Position numbers and translations under genes: made by a program. 64,000 bases of DNA from Bradyrhizobium sp. LTSP849 (GTDB taxonomy: Bacteria; Pseudomonadota; Alphaproteobacteria; Rhizobiales; Xanthobacteraceae): NCBI RefSeq assembly GCF_000938255.1, contig NZ_JYMR01000005.1, forward strand, positions 1-64,000. The letters are read 5' to 3'. Shown piece after piece: positions 17,965 to 25,630 of the stretch (positions are counted from its first letter, which is position 1; each line of letters opens with the position of its first letter). Below the pieces are notes generated by a model. That model saw nothing but the letters and a program-made list of their open reading frames with translations, was not told where the DNA came from and did not search any database.

Positions 17965-17991
17965 ATTGTACACAATGGCACGGCGTTTGCA
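17965..17991 (+). promoter_or_regulatory. Sigma-54 promoter with overlapping ATTGT-AC-ACAAT operator-like palindrome
   Basis: TGGCACGGCGTTTGCA at 17976-17991 matches the sigma-54 consensus TGGCAC-N5-TTGC exactly. Transcription would start near 18002, about 28 bases before the amidase ATG at 18031. The palindrome ATTGT-AC-ACAAT at 17965-17976 abuts and overlaps the -24 element and resembles GntR-family operators (TTGTnnACAA). A sigma-54 promoter needs an enhancer-binding activator such as NtrC, whose sites I did not identify. From 17826 to 17964 nothing else is recognisable. Confidence 0.75.
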
Positions 17992-18030
17992 GAACTCCTG
18001 GCAACGAGAGTTCTCGCGGGGGCCTGCGTC

Positions 18031-18729
18031 ATGTTGAACTCAACCAAGCCGACACTGGGCGTCATCAGCGCCGAGCCCGAGCCGATCAAGCTCGACTGGG
18101 CGAGCACGGCGCTCGTGATCATCGACATGCAGCGCGATTTCATGGAGCCCGGCGGCTTCGGCGAGACACTCGGTAACGACGTCAGCCAGCTTGCGCGTGC
18201 CGTGAAGCCGATCGGCGCGCTGCTGACGGCTGCGCGCGACACCGGCATGCTGGTGGTTCACACCCGCGAAGGCCATTTGCCGGATCTTTCCGATGCGCCG
18301 CCGGCGAAAGTCGAACGCGGCGCGCCGAGCCTTCGCATCGGCGATCCCGGCCCGATGGGACGCATTCTCATTCGCGGCGAAGCCGGCCACGACATCATCC
18401 CCGAACTCTATCCGCTCGACAGCGAGGTCGTGATCGACAAGCCCGGCAAGGGCGCATTCTACGCCACCGAGCTCACCGACGTGCTGGAGAAATACGGCAT
18501 CGAGAACCTTTTGGTATGCGGTGTCACCACAGAGGTGTGCGTCAACACCACCGTGCGCGAGGCCAATGACCGCGGCTATCGCTGCGTCGTCATCTCGGAC
18601 GGCTGCGCATCCTACTTTCCCGAGTTTCACGAGATGGGCCTGAAGATGATCAAGGCCCAAGGCGGCATCTTCGGCTGGGTCGCGGACTCAGCCGCAGTAC
18701 TGGAGGCGATGAAGACTTCGACCACATAG
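18031..18729 (+). CDS. Isochorismatase-like cysteine hydrolase, candidate biuret hydrolase
   Basis: A 232-residue cysteine amidohydrolase. The family catalytic triad is visible as Asp32 in IIDMQRDF, Lys137 in DKPGKGAF and Cys170 in TTEVCVN. Spacing of the triad and overall length resemble rhizobial biuret hydrolase, but other ureido or amide substrates are possible. It lies 10 bases before an NCS2-type permease gene, so the pair probably imports and hydrolyses a nitrogen-rich heterocycle-derived compound. The sigma-54 promoter immediately upstream suggests induction under nitrogen limitation. Family assignment is firm; substrate is inference. Confidence 0.88.
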   Translation: MLNSTKPTLGVISAEPEPIKLDWASTALVIIDMQRDFMEPGGFGETLGNDVSQLARAVKPIGALLTAARDTGMLVVHTREGHLPDLSDAPPAKVERGAPSLRIGDPGPMGRILIRGEAGHDIIPELYPLDSEVVIDKPGKGAFYATELTDVLEKYGIENLLVCGVTTEVCVNTTVREANDRGYRCVVISDGCASYFPEFHEMGLKMIKAQGGIFGWVADSAAVLEAMKTSTT

Positions 18730-18739
18730 GGGTATTATC

Positions 18740-20392
18740 ATGAGCGCTTTGACGGGGACGGCCGGCAAGTCCGAGTTTAAGCCGGTACTATGGACACCGG
18801 GCGACTGGAACGCGTTTTTCGGCTTCGGCACCAACATCCTCGTCAACATGCTGGTGCTTACGGGCCTGCTTCGTTTCGTGCTGAAGATGCCGGACAGTCT
18901 CGTGTTCGGCCGCATCCTGCCCGCGCTCGGGCTGATGATGTGCCTGTCGACCTTCTACTATGCGTACCTCGCCTATCGCCTCGCGCAGAAAACCGGCCGC
19001 ACCGATGTCTGCGCGCTGCCCTCGGGCGTCAGCGTGCCGCACATGTTCATCGTCACCTTTGTGATCATGCTGCCAGTCACGATCAAGACCGGCGATCCAC
19101 TCAAGGGCTGGTCGGCCGGCCTGGTCTGGGTGTTCTTCCAGAGCTTCATCTTGATGATCGGCGGCTTCATCGCGCCCTTCATCCGGAAGATCACCCCGCG
19201 CGCTGCGCTGCTCGGCACGCTTGCAGGCGTCTCGCTGACCTTCATCGCGATGCGTCCGGCGCTCGAGATGTACATGACGCCGCAAATCGGTCTGGTCTGC
19301 TTCGCCGTCATCCTGGTGAGCTGGTTCGGTGGCGTGAAATATCCAAAGGGCATTCCCGCCGGTCTGATCGCGATCGTGGTTGGCATGATCATCGCCTGGG
19401 GCTCGAACCTGTTCGGTCTCAGCCTCGGCGGACTGAGCATCAAGGGCGTCGGGGATGCCTTCGCCAATTTCGGCTTCTCGGTGCCGATCCCGGCGGCGGG
19501 CTACGTCTTCTCCGGCTTCGAATATCTCGGCGTCATTTTGGTGACCGCTATTCCCTTCGGCATCTATGACCTCGTCGAGGCCATGGATAACGTCGAGAGC
19601 GCGGAAGCCGCCGGCGACGAATATCCGACCACGCGCGTGCTGACCGCCGACGGCGTCGTCAGCCTGATCGGCTGCCTGATGGGTAATCCCTTCATCAACG
19701 CGGTCTATATCGGTCATCCCGGCTGGAAGGCGATGGGTGGCCGGATCGGCTATTCGGCCGCGACCGGCATCATGGTGGTGGTCCTGTCGTGGTTCGGCGT
19801 CATCTCGGTCCTGCTGGCGCTGGTGCCCGTCGTCGCGATCTCGCCGATCCTGCTCTATATCGGCATGCTCATGACTGCGCAGGCATTCCAGACCACACCG
19901 TCGAAGCACGCGCCCGCCGTGGCGCTGGCCTTCACGCCGCATCTCGCCGCCTGGGCCAAACTCCAGATCGACACGATGCTGGGCTCGACCATGAATGCGG
20001 CGGCAACGGTCGGCGGCATGGCCGCCGACAAGGCCGACGCGGTCAAGGCTGCTGCGATCGCAGCACTGCCGCAGCAGGGCGTGTTCTATCACGGCCTCGA
20101 GATCATGGGCGGTGGCTCCATCCTCGGCGGCCTCATCCTGGGTGCGATCGGTGTCTTCATCATCGAGCGTGACTTCGAGAAAGCCTCGGCCTTCGCGCTG
20201 GTCGGTGCCGTCTTGACTTACTTCGGCTTCATGCATGGCGAAGCCGTCGGCATCGGCGGCGGGTTCGGCGTGACGCCCGCGGTGGCGTTCGCCTATGCCG
20301 TGATGGCGGCGGGCCTGTTCGCGGCGACCAAGCTAGGCGCTACCGAGCACTATGCTGCGCATCCGGAGATGCACGCCGCGCCTGCGGAGTAG
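18740..20392 (+). CDS. NCS2-like nucleobase/xanthine-uracil family permease
   Basis: A polytopic inner-membrane protein of 550 residues with about 12-14 hydrophobic helices. GFGTNILVNMLVLTGLL near the N-terminus, the central AIPFGIYDLVEAMDNVESAEAAGD and GNPFINAVYIGHPGWKAMGGRIGYS are typical of the AzgA-like branch of NCS2 transporters. It probably takes up the substrate of the amidase encoded just upstream, with which it shares the sigma-54 promoter. The start at 18740 follows GGGGTATTATC. A strong hairpin terminator follows at 20413-20439. Confidence 0.82.
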   Translation: MSALTGTAGKSEFKPVLWTPGDWNAFFGFGTNILVNMLVLTGLLRFVLKMPDSLVFGRILPALGLMMCLSTFYYAYLAYRLAQKTGRTDVCALPSGVSVPHMFIVTFVIMLPVTIKTGDPLKGWSAGLVWVFFQSFILMIGGFIAPFIRKITPRAALLGTLAGVSLTFIAMRPALEMYMTPQIGLVCFAVILVSWFGGVKYPKGIPAGLIAIVVGMIIAWGSNLFGLSLGGLSIKGVGDAFANFGFSVPIPAAGYVFSGFEYLGVILVTAIPFGIYDLVEAMDNVESAEAAGDEYPTTRVLTADGVVSLIGCLMGNPFINAVYIGHPGWKAMGGRIGYSAATGIMVVVLSWFGVISVLLALVPVVAISPILLYIGMLMTAQAFQTTPSKHAPAVALAFTPHLAAWAKLQIDTMLGSTMNAAATVGGMAADKADAVKAAAIAALPQQGVFYHGLEIMGGGSILGGLILGAIGVFIIERDFEKASAFALVGAVLTYFGFMHGEAVGIGGGFGVTPAVAFAYAVMAAGLFAATKLGATEHYAAHPEMHAAPAE

Positions 20393-20412
20393 GCAGCTCT
20401 GACATCAATCGC

Positions 20413-20439
20413 GGCCGGGTGACGTCGTGTCGCCCGGCC
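20413..20439. terminator. Bidirectional rho-independent-type terminator
   Basis: An 11-bp stem (GGCCGGGTGAC pairing with GTCGCCCGGCC, one T-G wobble) encloses a 5-base loop and is followed by GTTTCATTTCT. It lies between the convergent NCS2 permease gene and the ABC permease gene and can serve both strands. Confidence 0.75.
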
Positions 20440-20448
20440 GTTTCATTT

Positions 20449-21273
20449 CTACCCGCCCTTGACGGCACCGGCAGTGAGCCCGGCGACGATCTGCCGTTGG
20501 GCGAGCACCGTCAGCAACAGCACCGGGAACGTCACGATCAGCGCGGCGGCGGCGAGCGGGCCCCAGCTCAACTGGTCGAACGAGATCATGTTGTAGACGG
20601 CAACCGGCAGGGTGCGCGTCTCGCGTCCCGCCAGCACGATGCCGAACACAAAGTTGTTCCAGGAGAAGATCACGGCGAGGATGAAGGCGACCGCGATGCC
20701 CGGTTTTGCGATCGGCAGCGCGACGTGCCGAAACACCTGCCAGCGCGTGGCGCCGTCGATCAGGGCGGCTTCCTCCAGCTCCATCGGTGTCGTCTCGAAA
20801 TAGCCGATCATGATCCAGATCACGATCGGCACCGTCACCACCAGATGGATGATGATCTGCGGCACCAGCGTACCGAGCAATCCGAGCCACTGGAACAGCA
20901 GGAACAGCGGGATCAGATAGGATAGTCCCGGCGTGATGCGGGCGATCAGGATCACGATCGCGGATTTGTGCGCGGCCATCCGCGCGATGCCGTAGCCGGC
21001 AGGGACCCCGGTCAGCAGTGCCAGCGCGGTGGCGCTGCCGGTCACGATCAGGCTGTTGATGAAATAGGTCAGGAAACGGTTGGAGGCGAGCACGTCGGCA
21101 TAGTTCTTCCAGGCGAAATGCTCGGGAATGAACACCGGCGGGTAGGCGGCATTGTCGATCTCGAATTTGAGCGACAGCGACGCCATCCAGAGGAAGAACA
21201 GGATCGCCGGCGACACGATGACGAGCACCGCGAACCACAGCCCGATCCGGCCGAGAAGGCTGCGCAGGTTCAT
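20449..21273 (-). CDS. Carbohydrate-type ABC transporter permease (MalG-like)
   Basis: Inner-membrane permease of 274 residues with six predicted helices and the EAA loop (MELEEAALIDGATRWQVFRHVALP) that docks the ATPase. It pairs with the upstream MalF-like permease. The ATG at 21273 overlaps the stop of that gene (ATGA); an in-frame start eight codons earlier is less likely. It is the last gene of a binding protein-permease-permease operon, and no ATPase gene follows, so a shared MsmK/UgpC-type ATPase encoded elsewhere is probably used. Confidence 0.92.
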   Translation of the reverse strand: MNLRSLLGRIGLWFAVLVIVSPAILFFLWMASLSLKFEIDNAAYPPVFIPEHFAWKNYADVLASNRFLTYFINSLIVTGSATALALLTGVPAGYGIARMAAHKSAIVILIARITPGLSYLIPLFLLFQWLGLLGTLVPQIIIHLVVTVPIVIWIMIGYFETTPMELEEAALIDGATRWQVFRHVALPIAKPGIAVAFILAVIFSWNNFVFGIVLAGRETRTLPVAVYNMISFDQLSWGPLAAAALIVTFPVLLLTVLAQRQIVAGLTAGAVKGG

Positions 21274-22205
21274 GCGTCGCTCCCCGTCTCGGTCCACAGC
21301 ATGCGCTGGCGGAAGTAGAGCATCACCGCGGCCAGCGCGACGATCAGCAGGAAGAAGATGACCGCGATCGCCGAGCCATAGCCGATGTCGTAATAGGCGA
21401 AGGCGACGCTGTAGAGATAGAGGTTGATGGTCTCCGATGCCGAGCCTGGTCCGCCCTGGGTGATCGCGAAGATGATGTCGAAGCTTTTCACCGCGTCGAT
21501 CATGCGGATCATGCCGGCGATGAACAGGAACGGCATGATCAGCGGCAGCGTAATGAAGCGAAACACCTGCCAGAAATTGGCGCCGTCGATCTGTGCGCTT
21601 TCATAGGGCTCGGTCGGTATAGCAGCGAGGCCGCCGAGCACGATAAGCATGACCAGCGGTGTCCATTGCCAGGTCTCGACCAGCACCAGCGACGGGATCA
21701 CCGTTGCGGGATGAAACACCCAGAGCTGCGGCGGCAGGCCGATCAGCGACAACAGGTAGTTCAGCACGCCGAGCTGGGGATGGAACATCATGGTCCAGAC
21801 CAGGCCGATTGCGACGGGCGTCGCCATCATCGGCATGATGAAGACGCCGCGCAGGAAGCCGCGGCCGGCGAATTTCTGGTGAAACACCACGGCTGCGAAC
21901 GTGCCGAACAGCAGCGGCAGCAGAACTGACAGCGCGGTGTAGACCAGGGTGTGGCCTACCGCCTCGATGAAGCGGGGATCGTTGGGTAGCCGCAGATAGT
22001 TGGAAAATCCGACGAAGGTGGTCGGCGCGCCGACCTTCCACTCGTTCAGGCTCATCCAGATCGTGAACAGCCAAGGGAAAATGATGATGGCGAGCACGAC
22101 GACCAGCGCCGGCACCACGAATGGCCAATAGGACGGCCGACGCCACGGTTTCTCCGGCGCGGCGGCTTGCGCCGCGGCCGGAGAGGTCTGTGTTATTACG
22201 CTCAC
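21270..22205 (-). CDS. Carbohydrate-type ABC transporter permease (MalF-like)
   Basis: Permease of 311 residues with a long soluble N-terminus rich in alanine, six membrane helices and a degenerate EAA loop (EPYESAQIDGANFWQVFRFITLP). The likely start is a GTG at 22205 that overlaps the stop of the binding-protein gene (GTGA), giving MSVITQTSPAAA; the frame remains open upstream only within that gene. It forms the transmembrane heterodimer with the MalG-like protein encoded next. Confidence 0.91.
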   Translation of the reverse strand: MSVITQTSPAAAQAAAPEKPWRRPSYWPFVVPALVVVLAIIIFPWLFTIWMSLNEWKVGAPTTFVGFSNYLRLPNDPRFIEAVGHTLVYTALSVLLPLLFGTFAAVVFHQKFAGRGFLRGVFIMPMMATPVAIGLVWTMMFHPQLGVLNYLLSLIGLPPQLWVFHPATVIPSLVLVETWQWTPLVMLIVLGGLAAIPTEPYESAQIDGANFWQVFRFITLPLIMPFLFIAGMIRMIDAVKSFDIIFAITQGGPGSASETINLYLYSVAFAYYDIGYGSAIAVIFFLLIVALAAVMLYFRQRMLWTETGSDA

Positions 22206-23524
22206 GCTTTTTCGCTGCGCTCCAGGATCGGGCGGAATTGCTCGTGTGCCTTCTTCAGCTCCGTTGCGGGATCGGCGCCGGACAAGGTCGCGGTCAGTGC
22301 AGCGCCGACGGTGTCGCGGAATTCGGCAACCGGGATGATGACGGGCAGACCGAGCTTGGAGATCTTGGCGGAGTCGATGACCGACTGCAGCCACTCCTTG
22401 GTCTTCACGCCCTTCGCGACTTCGGGATCATCGACGATGGAGTTGCGGAACGGCACGCCGCCGCCGGCCTGGAGCAGGCGGGCGCCTTGTCCCTTTGAGG
22501 CCACCCATTGGCAGAGCAGATAGGCGGCTTCCTTGTTCTTGCTCGCCGCCGCAATGCCGATGCCGTCGCCATAGGTTGACGAGAACTGGCCTTTGGGACC
22601 CGCGGGCACCACGGTGTAGCCGACCTTGCCGACGATGCGGGAGGCGCCTGGATCTTCCAGCGGTGGCGCCCAGCCGTCTGCGTCGATCCACATCGCCGCC
22701 CGGCCTTGCGTGAACGAGGCCATCGATTCCATCCAGTTGAATCCGGCGACGCCGGGAGGCGCGGACTTGGTCAACAACCGCTGATATAGCTTGGTGGCTT
22801 CGATCGCTTCCGGACCGTCGGTCAGGATGTTGCCCTTGGCGTCGAGGAATTCGCCGCCATAGTTCAGGTAGAAGTTGGTCCACATTGCCATGTTGGCGTT
22901 GCGTAAGCCGCGGCCGACGAAGCCATAGATCCCTTCCTTGGGATCGGTGAGCTTCTCGGCCGCAACAGCCATTTCCTCCAGCGTTTTCGGGACCTCGACG
23001 CCCTTCTTCTGGAACAGCTCCTTGTTGTAGTAGAGGATGAAATAGTCGACCGACCACGGCAGCGACAGCATCTGGCCCTTGTCGTTGCGGGCGTATTGCA
23101 GGCCCGCCGCCGAGAAATCGCTCTCGACGAGATCGGGCGGCGTGAGACTGGGGTCCTTGAGATAACCGGACATGTCGGCGAGCCAGCCGGCCTTCTCGAA
23201 CTGCCGCTTCTGCACGTGATAGCTGAGATGCACGACGTCGAAGCTCGGCCGGCCCGAGGTCAGCTCGATCACGACCTTCTGGCGCTGCTGCTGCTCGGGG
23301 ATCTGCTCCGACTCCACCTGGATGCCGGTGAGTTCGGTGAACTCCTTGATGTATTTTTGCAGGTTGTCGCCGCGCGGTCCCTTGGCGAGGATCACCTCCA
23401 GCTTGGTCCCGGAATATTTCTTCCAGGCTATCTCCGCGCGGGCCGGAAATCCGGTGACGCCGAGCACGCCTGCTGCTGCGGTGCCGGCCAAAAGGCTGCG
23501 GCGCGAAATCTTGTGGTCAACCAC
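22202..23524 (-). CDS. ABC transporter extracellular solute-binding protein (sugar type)
   Basis: A 440-residue periplasmic binding protein of the MalE/UgpB class. The N-terminus is a Tat-type signal (SRRSLLAGTAAAGVLG, cleavage near FPARA). LEVILAKGPRGDNLQKYIKEFTELTGI opens the mature fold, and the hinge region includes FTQGRAAMWIDADGWAPP. Translation starts with GTG at 23524 behind a good GGGAGG. It is the first gene of the three-gene importer operon. The ligand is unknown; polyols, sugars or glycerol phosphates are usual in this family. Confidence 0.92.
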   Translation of the reverse strand: MVDHKISRRSLLAGTAAAGVLGVTGFPARAEIAWKKYSGTKLEVILAKGPRGDNLQKYIKEFTELTGIQVESEQIPEQQQRQKVVIELTSGRPSFDVVHLSYHVQKRQFEKAGWLADMSGYLKDPSLTPPDLVESDFSAAGLQYARNDKGQMLSLPWSVDYFILYYNKELFQKKGVEVPKTLEEMAVAAEKLTDPKEGIYGFVGRGLRNANMAMWTNFYLNYGGEFLDAKGNILTDGPEAIEATKLYQRLLTKSAPPGVAGFNWMESMASFTQGRAAMWIDADGWAPPLEDPGASRIVGKVGYTVVPAGPKGQFSSTYGDGIGIAAASKNKEAAYLLCQWVASKGQGARLLQAGGGVPFRNSIVDDPEVAKGVKTKEWLQSVIDSAKISKLGLPVIIPVAEFRDTVGAALTATLSGADPATELKKAHEQFRPILERSEKA

Positions 23525-23605
23525 TGTATTCCTCCCTGTGACTCATTTTCTTTGGGAGGGATAGTAGCGTCCGTGCCGCGCCTGCCTAGCCCTAATCTCT
23601 GCGGA

Positions 23606-24385
23606 TCAAGGTCGCACGGCCGGCGTTTCCATCGGCATGCCGCGCGCCCGCGACATCAGATAGAGCTCGAGCGCGACCAGCTCGGGCGCGCCGTAATCAT
23701 AGGCCTGGGCGCGGACACCGGCCATGCAGCTGCGCAAGCGACGCTCCAGCGATCCCAGCGTCTGCCATTCCAGCCGATAGAGCGGATAGCCGGTCGGCTG
23801 TGCTTGCGTGATCGGCGCGCCGGCGAGGTGCTTGTCAAAGTTGTCGTCGTGGCAATTGGTGCAGGCCAGGTTGAGCTGGCCCTCGCGCTGCATGAAGAGG
23901 TTGCGGCCCTGTTCGACGAAAGGCTTTGCTTGAGGATCGTCGCCGGCCGTGATCGCGACACCGCGCGACTGCTGGGCGACGAAAGCGGACAGCGCCAAGA
24001 GGTCGCGGCTCTCGTAGGGCAGCGGCGTCGCCTGCTGATGATCTGCGCGGCAGAGATTGATACGCTGGTCGAGCGTGACGGGGCGGCCGAGCGTCTTGTC
24101 GAAGGCGGGATAGCGCGCTGCGATGCCCTTCATGCTGTTGCGCGCATCACCATGGCAGTCCGCGCAGGCTTTCCCGGCGCTGCCGGTCTTCTTCGCCCAC
24201 AGCGCCTCGCCGTCGAGCACGAACAGCATGCCGGGGTTGGACGTGTCGTCATCCTGGATGGCGCGTGTCTCGGGGCCCATGAAGGAATAGCCGGAGCGTC
24301 GCGCATCGGACGGAATTTCGCCGGCGAGCAGGCCGGGGACCGTGACGAGAAACGCCACGACCGCTATCGCGCGCCAAAAACTCAT
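23606..24385 (-). CDS. soxA: Sulfur oxidation c-type cytochrome SoxA
   Basis: A periplasmic dihaem-type SoxA of 259 residues with an N-terminal signal (FWRAIAVVAFLVTVPGLLAGE). Haem motifs are CADCH and CTNCH. The C-terminus carries the conserved active-site cysteine segment (RSCMAGVRAQ) and the typical GAPELVALELYL / ETPAVRP ending. In classical Sox systems SoxAX attaches sulfur substrates to the SoxY cysteine. The ATG at 24385 overlaps the soxZ stop (ATGA). It is the last gene of the operon: no soxB, soxC or soxD gene follows, and the next gene encodes an unrelated ABC binding protein. Confidence 0.93.
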   Translation of the reverse strand: MSFWRAIAVVAFLVTVPGLLAGEIPSDARRSGYSFMGPETRAIQDDDTSNPGMLFVLDGEALWAKKTGSAGKACADCHGDARNSMKGIAARYPAFDKTLGRPVTLDQRINLCRADHQQATPLPYESRDLLALSAFVAQQSRGVAITAGDDPQAKPFVEQGRNLFMQREGQLNLACTNCHDDNFDKHLAGAPITQAQPTGYPLYRLEWQTLGSLERRLRSCMAGVRAQAYDYGAPELVALELYLMSRARGMPMETPAVRP

Positions 24386-24702
24386 TCGACCGTGATCGAT
24401 GCCGACGCGGTGGACGCATATCCGTTGTCGCCGATCCATTCGAACTCAAACTTGCCGCTTTCCTTCGCGATCGTGAAGAACGACAAATACGGATTGGCTG
24501 CGATCGCCGGAAACAGGTCGGCGCGGAAGATCTCGGTGCCGTTGTAGCGGCAGGTGAAGCTGGTGATGATGTCACGCGGCACCAGTGTGCCGTCCATGGT
24601 GTGGCGAAAGCCGGTCTCCATGATGTGCGAGGTCAGCGTGCGGATCTCGATGATGTCGCCGCGCTTTGCGCGTGAGGGAACGTTGATGAGGGCTGCGGCC
24701 AT
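24382..24702 (-). CDS. soxZ: Thiosulfate oxidation carrier complex protein SoxZ
   Basis: A 106-residue beta-sandwich protein and partner of SoxY. ALINVPSRAKRGDIIEIRTLTSHIMETGFR and FTCRYNGTEIFRADLFPAIAANPYLSF are typical of SoxZ. It has no signal peptide and is expected to be exported with the Tat-targeted SoxY. The start overlaps the soxY stop by one base (TGATG), and GAGGAGG inside the end of soxY is its ribosome binding site. Confidence 0.93.
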   Translation of the reverse strand: MAAALINVPSRAKRGDIIEIRTLTSHIMETGFRHTMDGTLVPRDIITSFTCRYNGTEIFRADLFPAIAANPYLSFFTIAKESGKFEFEWIGDNGYASTASASITVE

Positions 24703-25169
24703 CAGTTCACCTCCTCGGTGCAGGCGGCGAGCGTCACGACAACGTCGGCTGTGACCTGCCAGAAGCTGTCGTCGGAGAGGCGGGCGATGGCGACCACCTT
24801 CTGGGTGTCGGCAAGCCGGATCCGCGTCGAGACCTGGGCGCGGCCGGAGGAGGGGTTGAAGTAGAAATTGCCGATGTTCGGCTGCGGGTTCTTCTCGTTG
24901 AAGACGTGGATGCTCTTGACGTAGTCGTCCGCCGTCATCGGGCTTGCGACACTGATCGTCATCGGCACCGTGTTGCCGTTCTCGACCAGCGGCGGAATGT
25001 CGATCTTGACCTTGCCGGTGCGTATCGCGGCTTCGCCGACGACATTGCGAATGGCGGTATTGAGCATCGCGGGCGTCGCGTTGAGTGGACGCAACGTGAC
25101 GATCGGGATTGCTCCGGCGGCTGTAACGCTGCCGGCGAGGCTCAAAAATTGTCGTCGCGTGGTTGGCAT
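24702..25169 (-). CDS. soxY: SoxY-like sulfur carrier with altered C-terminal tip
   Basis: A 155-residue SoxY homologue with a Tat signal (TTRRQFLSLAGSVTAAGA) and the SoxY immunoglobulin-like fold (KVKIDIPPLVENGNTVPM, VFNEKNPQPNIGNFYFNP). In classical SoxY the protein ends in GGCGG, whose cysteine holds the sulfur substrate on a flexible arm. Here the end is LAACTEEVN: a single cysteine, Cys150, survives, but the flanking glycines are gone and four residues are added after the following Thr151's predecessor. The change is read directly from the bases at 24702-24740. The EEV codons coincide with the ribosome binding site of soxZ. Function as a cysteine carrier is possible but not established. 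Confidence 0.85.
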   Translation of the reverse strand: MPTTRRQFLSLAGSVTAAGAIPIVTLRPLNATPAMLNTAIRNVVGEAAIRTGKVKIDIPPLVENGNTVPMTISVASPMTADDYVKSIHVFNEKNPQPNIGNFYFNPSSGRAQVSTRIRLADTQKVVAIARLSDDSFWQVTADVVVTLAACTEEVN

Positions 25170-25177
25170 GAACAGTC

Positions 25178-25630
25178 CTAGTCCCGAAGCGTTGCAAGAT
25201 AGGCCACGATGTCCTCGATCTCCGTGGCCGATAGTATCGGTTTGCCGGCGAAATTGCGCCCGACACGAACGAGCCCGTCGGCGCGATAATAGGACGGCAT
25301 GATGGTCTCAGGGTTGAAGTGCGAAGCATCTACCAGCCGAAGCCGCAACTGGCCCACCGACCAGCGGTTCCCGGCGCCTGTGAGATCAGGCGCGAGATCA
25401 CCCTGGAACCGCGTTTCGGGAAAGGGGCCAGAATGGCAGAGGATGCAGGTCGTCGTCCGCGCCAGCACCAGCGCGCGTCCGCGCACGGCATCGCCGGGCG
25501 AACCCGTGAGCGATTCCGGAATGCCGTCACTGATGATCTTGTAGGGCACGAGGCCCTCTGCTCTCGCGCCGGGGACAAACGCGAGACTGGCGGCGATCAG
25601 CGCAGCGATATGGACGGTCGATCTAGCCAA
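25178..25630 (-). CDS. soxX: Sulfur oxidation c-type cytochrome SoxX
   Basis: A monohaem cytochrome c of about 150 residues with signal peptide (VHIAALIAASLAFVPGARA), haem motif CILCH and the SoxX region DLTGAGNRWSVGQLRLRLVD with PSYYR near the distal ligand. It forms SoxAX with SoxA. No ATG is available in frame; the best start is a TTG at 25630, preceded by GGAGA and overlapping the stop of the flavoprotein gene at 25623-25625. The gene lies 8 bases upstream of soxY. Confidence 0.9.
   Translation of the reverse strand: MARSTVHIAALIAASLAFVPGARAEGLVPYKIISDGIPESLTGSPGDAVRGRALVLARTTTCILCHSGPFPETRFQGDLAPDLTGAGNRWSVGQLRLRLVDASHFNPETIMPSYYRADGLVRVGRNFAGKPILSATEIEDIVAYLATLRD

Noticed and set aside
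18788..20236. 482-residue reading frame antisense to the NCS2 permease
   Set aside because: Composition is typical of an antisense shadow of a hydrophobic protein.
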